Shown here: piece by piece, positions 57,501 through 64,000 of the stretch | Position numbering within the stretch: the first letter of the stretch is position 1 | How the letters are laid out: every line of letters begins with the position of its first letter | Origin: Sphaerolaimus hirsutus | Lineage: Eukaryota; Nematoda; Chromadorea; Monhysterida; Sphaerolaimidae | Assembly (NCBI GenBank): GCA_964036195.1 | Contig: OZ038459.1 | Span: 18,535,206 to 18,599,205 of the forward strand | Reading direction: 5' to 3' | DNA length: 64,000 bases | Made by a program: the position numbers and the translations under genes | The notes under the pieces: model-generated | Database searches by the model: none | What the model saw: only the letters and a program-made list of their open reading frames with translations | What the model was told of the DNA's origin: nothing

Positions 57501-58651
57501 TGTTGAATCGGGTCGGGGTATAACGTTTGGGAATTGTTCGAAATTACAAAAATAAAACGAAAAACGGCGTAGCGTAAAAAAAATTATCATTGAAGTTCCC
57601 GGTTCGAGTCTCGGCGATTTTCTATCTAAATATATGAACTCCCGGTGGGGCCCAAATTAGCTAAACCCTAATTGGGAGTAGACTACTTGCGCTGAGAGTT
57701 TACTTGCGCTGCGGCACACCCCCGTTTAATCCCTATTTAGAATCACAAATAAATCTTTCGCCATGCCCCTTGCACCACATACACCATCACAGGCAGCGAG
57801 AGCAACTCGGTGCACGTGTACAACACGGGCGTGCGCTCGCCCCTGCTCAGGTGCTAATCCCAGACCCTGCAAAATGCCCTGTAAAATGTCAAATGTCATG
57901 CAAAGTGTCAAAAGTCATGTAAAATGCCCTGCAAAATGGCAAACGGACGTTTGCCATTTTGCAGGGCATTTTACATGACTTTTGACACTTTGCATGACAT
58001 TTGACATTTTACAGGGCATTTCACAGTGTCTGGGACTGCTCCCAGGTACGACCTGACGGCGCTGCGACGGCCGCACCCCGCGCCCGTGAACACGCCCAAT
58101 GCGCATTCGCCGTTTGTCAGCGCGGTCACGTGGAAAAAGGTTGGTTGGGATTTAGGAGCAAGGTGTTTACGGGAAATATTGGTGACGACGAGAATGTCTT
58201 TTTTAAAGTTTCATTTGTCAAGGAAAAAGTTGCGTATTTGTGTGAAAAGTCAGTGAAGTATACATACTACTTGAGTGTACACACATGCCAGGTTCAAGAT
58301 AATTTGTGCTTGTTGAGCAAAAGTTGATGGATTTTGGAAAAAGTTATTTTTCTCATCGTTATCGTGGCTGCGTGTATACACTCAAGTATATTGTGTATAA
58401 ATACTTCACTATTCTAGCAAATACACAGCGTTTTCCTTGAAATATGAAGCTTCACAGAAAATTGTTGTCGTCGCTAATTTTTTCCTTGTGAACACAGCCT
58501 TAAAAATTGTAGAATTTCATTCTTTTTAAATTTATTTTTGGTTGAGTTACCCCACACGATGTTAATTTCTTTTTCTGTGTCCCTGCAGGGTTCCAGAGTG
58601 ATCGTGGCCGCGAACAGCGTGGGAAACGCGGAAATTATTCAACTTTATTAA
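51508..58651 (+). CDS. COP1: COP1-type E3 ubiquitin ligase, 17 exons, complete
   Basis: Exons 51508-51531, 51724-51866, 52382-52441, 53276-53450, 53706-53939, 54008-54052, 54139-54265, 54480-54624, 54851-55014, 55443-55642, 56133-56266, 56552-56690, 57108-57215, 57396-57495, 57793-57850, 58046-58139, 58589-58651; all phases close, 670 residues (animal and plant COP1 about 675-730). A C3HC4 RING ([20 protein letters not shown], then RCPQC; residues ~55-100) is followed by a coiled coil (~135-215) and seven WD40 blades (~315-670) with [28 protein letters not shown] and [15 protein letters not shown]1 targets transcription factors such as c-Jun and ETS for degradation, binding VP-motif substrates with its propeller. 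The first RING Cys codon is split by intron 2. Introns 1, 11, 13 and 15 are each exactly one introner element. The start is the ATG of the first exon; a further upstream exon cannot be excluded. Confidence 0.95.
51532..51723 (+). mobile_element. Introner element, copy G = COP1 intron 1 (192 bp)
   Basis: The first intron base is the first base of GTGCCAGTCTCATACTGTG, and the last intron bases are CTGGGACTGCCCCCAG. Arms with GTCATGCAAAGTGTCAAAAG and TGACCTTTGACACTTCG pair around GCAACCGAGTTGC. The intron is phase 0 and lies eight codons after the start. Confidence 0.9.
52803..53090. repeat. GGCGCC-rich MITE in COP1 intron 3
   Basis: TTAGCGATGGAATGGCGCC at the left and GCGCTTTTAATATCACTACT at the right are imperfect inverted ends. 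ATGGCGC units are scattered inside. Flanked by fragments of the ATCTATC element. Confidence 0.6.
55811..56085 (-). repeat. ATCTATC / CCGGAGG element in COP1 intron 10
   Basis: GGGTATTCTAGATTTTGACC, CTCCTCTGGAGGGATACAT and GATAGCTAGATAGCTGACC in minus orientation. Confidence 0.6.
56267..56551 (+). mobile_element. Introner element, copy H = COP1 intron 11 (285 bp, composite)
   Basis: Begins GTGCCAGTCCCAGAACCCTG at the exon edge and ends ACAGGGTCTGGGACTGCCCC then CAG at the next exon. The middle (about 56330-56480) is a different palindrome (GTATCCAAACCCTATTC against GAATAAGGTTTGG and TTTGGATACACATGACAC), so this copy is longer and carries a replaced or inserted core. Phase 2 intron. Confidence 0.9.
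56695..57056 (-). repeat. ATCTATC-type element in COP1 intron 12
   Basis: GAAAGTAGGGAAAGG, AGCAAAATTTAGCTATTTTG, GATAGATAGCTGATCGGC and a terminal GGAGACCCTTG match the family in minus orientation. The right edge ends about 50 bases before exon 13. Confidence 0.5.
57216..57395 (+). mobile_element. Introner element, copy I = COP1 intron 13 (180 bp)
   Basis: GTGCCAGTCCCATACCCTG follows exon 13 directly, and GGGTCTGGGACTGCCTCCAG abuts exon 14. The turn is at GGCAAACGTACGTTTGTC. Phase 0. It is the shortest copy among the exact introns. Confidence 0.93.
57851..58045 (+). mobile_element. Introner element, copy J = COP1 intron 15 (195 bp)
   Basis: GTGCTAATCCCAGACCCTGC begins at the exon edge, and TGTCTGGGACTGCTCCCAG abuts exon 16. 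The two ~88-base arms are almost perfectly complementary, meeting at GCAAACGGACGTTTGC. Phase 2. Very close in sequence to copy D at 31129-31319. Confidence 0.95.
58151..58505. mobile_element. Palindromic MITE in COP1 intron 16
   Basis: TTTAGGAGCAAGGTGTTTAC on the left and CCTTGTGAACACAGCCTTAA on the right, with AGTGAAGTATACATACTACT inside. Same family as 14209-14652. Confidence 0.75.
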
Positions 58652-58811
58652 GTCGTTTTTATCTAATCGAGCCGTGTGTGCGCCGCTCAAAAGTAGTTCA
58701 GTAAGTGGTTTGCCAGTTCTTTCTGGAATATGTAGGAAACTTCTAGAAAGTTTGTGTACAGATTTGTAGAGTTTTAGATCTTCCCGCGTTAGTTTTCTAT
58801 ATTATTTTGTG

Positions 58812-58817
58812 AATAAA
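58812..58817 (+). terminator. Candidate poly(A) signal for COP1
   Basis: AATAAA in GAATAAATAAG, about 160 bases after the stop codon, before the hAT-like element at 58869. Confidence 0.55.
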
Positions 58818-58868
58818 TAAGTGAGGAATAATTTGCGATTTTTCATTTCCTATTTTTGTGATATTAGT

Positions 58869-59368
58869 CAGGGACTTATCCAGGATTAAGGGGGGGGGGA
58901 GTAAATTTAGCCTACATTGTCGGAATTCCGCAATGGTGCTGGCGCCATTGGGCCCACACCCGCTAGTTGACATCGACACCAAATGTCAACTGGTGCCGAT
59001 CCAGATTTAAAGCTTGCTGACGATATGACGAATAATGTTTAAACGCAAGTTTTGAATTGGGAATGGAACCAGTTGACATCTGGTGTCGATGTCAACTAGC
59101 GTGTGCGGGGCCATTGGCGTTGGCGCTAGCACCGTGAATCGCGTATGTGTATGTTTATATACATACAGATACAGCGACAAGCACAAAGATCGAGTGTTTT
59201 TTTAAGGATTTGCATTTATAAACCGCGCTCTGAGATGATATAATGCGTATAATATGTGGTATAGAAATGTGTGCTAGCGCGCAAATTTTTTACACAAATG
59301 TAGGGAAATTCATAGTGAAAGTTGCATTTTCGTGAATTTTCCTTCTCTCTCACCCCGCCACCCCCTGG
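58869..59368. mobile_element. hAT-like MITE (CAGGGACTTATCCAGG) with nested insertion
   Basis: ATATTAGT is duplicated at 58861-58868 and 59369-59376. The left end is CAGGGACTTATCCAGG and the right end CCCCCTGG, missing the last bases of the usual terminus. A GGCC-ended TTGACA MITE (58951-59112) is inserted into its GGCGCC block, with ATT on both sides. Confidence 0.8.
58951..59112. mobile_element. Nested TTGACA-type MITE
   Basis: GGCCCACACCCGCTAGTTGA on the left and TCAACTAGCGTGTGCGGGGCC on the right (ends of the GGCC...GGCC family). The inner arms AATGTCAACTGGTGCCGATC and GGAACCAGTTGACATCTGG pair. Confidence 0.75.
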
Positions 59369-59987
59369 ATATTAGTGGTTTGTGGTGCTACCAAAGATAG
59401 CCTTGATTGAGGTAATGAATGACAGCCGATATTTCACGTGGCGGCAGTCACTAAATATTTATTATATTCTGCGGTTTACGGACTCAGGGTATCCGAGAGT
59501 CTGTGCATGGAAATCGTGATAGTTTTTTAGACTGTTTAGTGACTATTTTTTCGTAAATATATCGACACCGTAAATAATTTACTATTGGTGCCTTCAATTT
59601 ACTCTAGTTCTCTATATTTCGATAACTTTACCCATTAGCCTATAGAAAGCAATAATGTAACCGCAGAAATTGTGATTAGTGTTGCTAAGGTGATTGTTGT
59701 ATTTATGTATTTACCTATGTTTGTCGCCTATGATTGTAAATTTAATTAATTTGGGATGTCATCAATATAATACGAGTTGAAATATAAAATTTATATATCA
59801 CACTTGATGTACTCTCATGTGTTAATAACTGTATAAGTATATTGTAACGTTATGACAATATATCTAACGGTTTTGTTAGCATTATTTTTGTCAATATTCG
59901 ACAACGTTCTATCATGAAAAAAAACGTGGAGAAAGAAACAAAAGCAGACATAACTTTGCAGCTCGGTTGTGAATCTGGACCAGAACT

Positions 59988-62900
59988 ATGCTCGATGATC
60001 AATGGAAACCCTTCTCGCTCACTTACGTCGCTTACAAACAAGGTATGTCGTGAAACTTCGTGCCACTCCCAGATCCTGTCGAATGTGCAGTGTCAGAGTC
60101 ATGTACAATGCCCGGTGATATGGCAAATGTACGTTTGACATTTTGCAGAGCATTTTACAGGGTCTGGGACTGTCCCTTGGTGTACTTTGTTCTCTCTTTT
60201 TTTTGGGAGGGGGGGATGGTGCGGGTTTTTTTAGGGCGTGGCATGAAATGCCTCCCTGGGCGTACACATTTCTCGGTGTGAAAGTCAATTGGCAAATTTG
60301 AAGAAAAAATTTCTTTCTGGATTTGATTTCAAACTGTTTCCGGGTCGGGATCGATAAATCTCGGAATTTTTTGGGATTCGGTGTTTGCACCCCAGCTATG
60401 TAAATATTTGGGCTACCATCATCGCCAATCGCCTTTTCACATTCGATTTGCTTGTGTCCATTCTCAGATGATGCATTGTCATTCCTATTGGCTGTGGCTG
60501 GTTTGTCTCCGCTCGTCATAGTTGTGGTCGTTTGCACGCTGGTGCTTTCCCGCAGAGATTTGCACACCGTGAGTTGCTGTTCCAGTGTGTATTTAGTTGA
60601 TAGCAGGAGGAAGGATTTGGGGGGGGGGGGTATTTTTTCGCCAGACTTTTTAGACTGGGGTTATTCGAGGGGAGGTGTGATTTTTGCGTAAGAACTTTGC
60701 ATCAGGGGTCTCGAATGGGGGGGGGGGGGTTAGGGCCCACACACGCTAGTTGACATCGACACCAAAGGTCAACTGGTGGCGATCCCGATTCAAAGCTTGC
60801 TGACGAGTGGACGAACGACGTTCAAACGCAACCTTTGAATTGGGAACGGAACCAGTTGACATTTGGTCTCGATGTCAACTAGCGTGTGTGGGGCCATACC
60901 CCCCCCAAACCGCCCAGCTATCTATCTATCCCGGAGGCAATTTTTTTGGCTACTATCCCCTAACCCCCCCTCCAAATCGTCCAGCTATCTATCTATCTGG
61001 AGCGATTTTTGAGAAACTATAGCCCAATTCTTGCATCAAATCGCTTTTTTTCATACCTTTTTATAGATTTTTACTTCCAAAATCATAATTCTGGTTCCTA
61101 TTTGCCTATTTAGTACTATATGTTCTTGTATACCCATTTTGAGCTATTTTACACCTACTTTTAGCGATTTTTCTCACTTTTCTTCCTTCTACGTCCCGAA
61201 AAAGCCTATATATCGAACCACCACACCCCCCCCCCCAAACCCCCCCCAACCCCCGCCCAGAAATTTTTTCAGCTATCTATCCCACCGGAGGAGCGATTTG
61301 CTATCTATTTTGCTTTGCATTTAATGCATAATCAATTCACTGTAAATGGGGCTAAATTTGTTCCATACATCATGATTTAGAATAAAAATTCCCTGATTGA
61401 AGCAATAAACTCATTGCTAACCGATTTTTTCCAAGGGTCGAGGGCTTTTTCAGTTTTCGCGTTCAGTTTAAGCTAGTGTAACGACCGTTCTACCTTTTCC
61501 GCGCAGATCAGCGTTCTCGCGTTGCAAGCGTGCAATGAGCTGATAAACTTCGCGCTGAAACGCTGGTTCGCTCAAGACCGGCCCAAAAGCGTTTTACCCG
61601 CCGCTCACTTTGGCCGTTTCGGTTTCCCCTCGCAACACGCCCAATTCATGGGCTTTTTCGCCGCCTATTTTACGCTTTTTGTATTCGTCAGGTCGGTTTT
61701 TTTTATTTTTACACAATTGTTTTCGATTCTGATGTGTGGTGCCGTACAGATTGAAATTGAGTGCGACAGTGGTGACGTCGGCGCTCAAGTTGCTGCTCGC
61801 TGCCTCGTTGTGGACGCTCACGGCTCTGGTCGCATATGGCAGGTGAGATGTTTTGATGGTTAGATGGCACTTTGAGCCCGCAACTTTTCTAAATTCATTT
61901 TTTTACTTTACGAGATAAGGTCACTGCAGCTCTAGACTGCCCATTCCGCGGTATTTCACTAAACGTCGATAAGCCAAAAAATTTTTATTTTGAACATTTT
62001 AGTTTCCGATTCAGTGCCAGTGATGCATGTCCAATGGTCCAATTGACTGAAAATGCTTAAGTTCCAAATATTTTTGCAAAAGTGTAAAATTTCCCACCTC
62101 TGCTTTCAACAAGAATGCGAGCAATGAGCTTTGTACAAAACGCGTACAACGATGTTACAAGTCGTCGATTAAGCAGGTGGACTTCTTGTCCGCGACTATG
62201 TTTTTGTTCCTGGCTTCATTAACTTTGCTTAGTGGGCACTTTAATGACTTTTCGTCTTTTACAATTCAGTGTTCACAATGGACTGATTGACTTTCTTGGA
62301 CTTTCTGATTGGCTATCTTTCCCCAAAAAAAATCGTGGCATGGGTGGACTCAACGACTTGTATATTTTTTTAAAAATTCATAAAAAAACGTTCAAAATGT
62401 GACACTTGAAGATGGGGCAAGTGACGTCAAAAAAATTTGTTGAAAATCTTGACAAATGTCTTGACTTGTTCAACCTTAGACACCAATTATGGACATAACT
62501 CAATTTTCGAAATTATGGACTTATCGACATTTAAAAGTGGTCAGTGCAAACTAGGGTGTCAAATTTCCGTTTTCCGTTTTCCGTTTCCGTTTTCCGCAGG
62601 CAAATTTTTTCCGTTTTCCGTTCCGTTTTCCGGCTGCTGAAATTTTTTTTCCGTTTTCCGTTCCGTTTTCCGGCAACTTTTTTTTCCGTTTCCGTTTTTC
62701 TGGCTCATTTTCCGTTTTCCGGCTAAATTTTCAGTTTTTCCGCCTTTTTTCCGTTTTCCGCCTCAATTTCCAGTTTTTCTGCCTTTTTTTCCATTTTCCG
62801 CCTCAATTTTCCATTTTTCCGCCTCATTTTACCTTTTTCTGGCCCAACTTTTTGTTTTCTGATCAGCCAAACTGGTAAAAATTCATGCAGATTGTCAATG

Positions 62901-63705
62901 ACGTGAAAAATTTCCTGTTTCCAGCAAAATTACTGCAAATTTTTTCCACTTCCAGCAAAATTTCAGCAAATTTTATCCATTTTCCAGCAAAACTTCAGCA
63001 AGTTTTTCCATTTCCGTGCTAATTTGATTTTTCCGTTTCCGTTTTTCCGGCCTCTTTTTCCGTTTTCCGGCCGCTGAAAATTTTTTTCCGTTTCCGTTTC
63101 CGTTTTCCGCCAAGTGCAAATTTTTTTCCGTTTTCCGTTCCGTTTTCCGGCCGCTGAAAAATTTTTTCCGTTTCCGTTTTCCGTAGAAAATTTTTTTGAC
63201 ACCCTAGTGCAAACCCTTCACAAATTGTGACAACATCGCAGGGTTTCCCTGGGCCATCACACGTGGTCTCAGGTCCTATGGGGTTTGTTTATCGGCTGTA
63301 TATTGGGAATAGTTGCATTTGCCATAGTTCAGCTTGTGCTCACGCCGCTGTTTCCCAGAGTTGTCGCGTGGTTCGTTTGTTTTATTGTGACGTTTTTGCT
63401 GTTTAATGGTTGTGATGGTTGTTGAAAAAATTTCAGTGTGGTATACGAGCTTTTTCGAATACTTATGTTGCATATTGTGTGAACTGTCTGAAAGAAAACT
63501 AAGTCTTCACAATTTCTCTAATAATCGCTATTTTTAACTAAATGTTTTCCCACCGACTTTCAGGAAAGTCTGCGAGTGGCTGATGATCCGCGATTCCACC
63601 CCAATTCCAAACATAATTTTTTATGAGTACATGTGCACCCGGTCGGAGGCCAGGAACCGCGCCAGGAGACAACACAATTCTTGGAACAATGCCAAAATGC
63701 ATTGA
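59988..63705 (+). CDS. DOLPP1: Dolichyldiphosphatase, 6 exons, complete
   Basis: Exons 59988-60042, 60468-60568, 61507-61691, 61750-61842, 63242-63370, 63564-63705 join in frame to 234 residues (human 238). The enzyme removes a phosphate from dolichyl diphosphate on the lumenal side of the ER membrane, recycling the N-glycosylation carrier. The PAP2 signature is complete: KRWFAQDRP (K-x6-RP) at ~66, GFPSQHAQF (PSxH) at ~88, and the RVSLGHHTWSQ block (R-x5-H) at ~145 with the catalytic His. Four hydrophobic segments are visible, including VAGLSPLVIVVVVCTLVL, FMGFFAAYFTLFVFV and IGCILGIVAFAIVQLV. The N-terminus WKPFSLTYVAY fits the family start. The terminal exon is basic. AATAAA is at 63924-63929. 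The gene lies 1.3 kb downstream of COP1 on the same strand. Confidence 0.95.
60060..60177 (+). mobile_element. Introner-family element, short copy K, in DOLPP1 intron 1
   Basis: Starts GTGCCACTCCCAGATCCTG and ends ACAGGGTCTGGGACTGTCCC. Most of the right arm is deleted. It sits 17 bases inside the intron, which has its own GTATGT donor, so the intron is older or the element landed beside the donor. Confidence 0.75.
60703..61312 (+). mobile_element. ATCTATC / CCGGAGG element in DOLPP1 intron 2, with TSD and nested MITE
   Basis: CTTTGCAT is duplicated exactly at 60695-60702 and 61313-61320. It starts CAGGGGTCTCGAATGGGG; the right terminus is cut short after GATTTGCTATCTATTTTG. A TTGACA-type MITE (60733-60895) is nested in its left poly-G tract. 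Confidence 0.85.
60733..60895. mobile_element. Nested TTGACA-type MITE in DOLPP1 intron 2
   Basis: GGGCCCACACACGCTAGTTG on the left and AACTAGCGTGTGTGGGGCC on the right, with paired inner arms. Very similar to 58951-59112, only 1.8 kb away. Confidence 0.8.
62551..63207. mobile_element. CTAGGGTGTC-ended element made of TTCCGTTTTCCG units, in DOLPP1 intron 4
   Basis: CTAGGGTGTCAAATTTCCG at the left and TTTTTTTGACACCCTAG at the right. TGCAAA (AGTGCAAA if two end bases are shared) flanks both sides. The interior is a strand-biased array of CCGTTTTCCG / CCAGCAAAATTTC units. A related short copy in the opposite orientation is at 29338-29496. Confidence 0.85.
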
Positions 63706-63923
63706 TAGGGCTCGAGAGACGACCGGTTATTCCTCACTCATTGTTGAAGTCATTCCTTGCATTTTTATAGGGCTTTAAGTAAAAGGTAGCTGCCTCTCCA
63801 AATGGAAGCTGTCTGTTTTTCCTGGAAACAGTTTCAGTATTTATTCTGATCCTAAATTAGAAATTTTCAGCTTTTTGTCCTAACACTACCGTATTCCTTA
63901 CAATATTAGTCCATATCCAATTC

Positions 63924-63929
63924 AATAAA
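63924..63929 (+). terminator. Candidate poly(A) signal for DOLPP1
   Basis: AATAAA about 220 bases after the DOLPP1 stop codon; nothing else is seen between 63706 and the window end. Confidence 0.5.
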
Positions 63930-64000
63930 AGTAGAAGGGCACAGCCCAATTTAAGAGCTTAGAAAAAATTTGGCATGAACTTTCATTGGAAGAACATGAA

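Noticed and set aside
57590-57625. GGTTCGAGTC motif like a tRNA B box, in COP1 intron 14
   Set aside because: No acceptor stem, anticodon arm or convincing A box at the right spacing; at best a SINE fragment.
57763-58106. Long open frames on both strands with similar peptides
   Set aside because: They arise because COP1 intron 15 is a near-perfect palindrome, so both strands translate alike; not coding.
60019-60567. 182-residue minus-strand open frame
   Set aside because: It is the antisense shadow of DOLPP1 exons 1 and 2, and its middle is introner and low-complexity sequence.

Overview
The window is eukaryotic, almost certainly metazoan, nuclear DNA. Genes are split into short exons by AG/GT-type introns, the products are typical animal housekeeping or signalling proteins, and more than half of the sequence is short non-autonomous DNA transposon material. 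I cannot name the species. A COP1 gene with COP1-type RING, coiled coil and WD40 rules out prokaryotes; the repeat load and short gene spans suggest an invertebrate.

Left part (1-35 kb), sparse coding: one minus-strand exon of an unknown gene (1320-1493); a phase-consistent series of plus-strand exons encoding a Ser/Thr/Gly-rich, probably disordered protein (5291-7616, 13632-13717, 23009-23252); and large stretches of inverted-repeat elements, including a 1.65 kb palindromic element at 17.2-18.9 kb.

Right part (35-64 kb), gene-dense: a complete 4-exon small RGS protein (35545-38770, +); the last two exons of an unknown minus-strand gene (40978-41935); a complete homocysteine S-methyltransferase gene (43675-48142, +); mitochondrial ribosomal protein L55 (49224-50544, +); COP1 E3 ubiquitin ligase (17 exons, 51508-58651, +); and dolichyldiphosphatase DOLPP1 (6 exons, 59988-63705, +). 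The reading frame closes through every junction in the five complete gene models. The genes do not form one pathway.

Main result of the hunt: a family of ~180-210 bp hairpin elements whose ends are splice sites. The left end reads GTGCCAGTCCCAGACCCTG and the right end reads CAGGGTCTGGGACTGCCCCC followed by AG. Four COP1 introns (1, 11, 13, 15) consist of one element from first to last base, and a fifth element supplies the donor and nearly all of HMT intron 3. Other copies lie inside larger introns or outside recognised genes. This is the signature of introners, mobile elements that create introns. Many other repeats here carry 8-bp target-site duplications and CAGRG-type ends, as expected for hAT-type MITEs, and several are nested.
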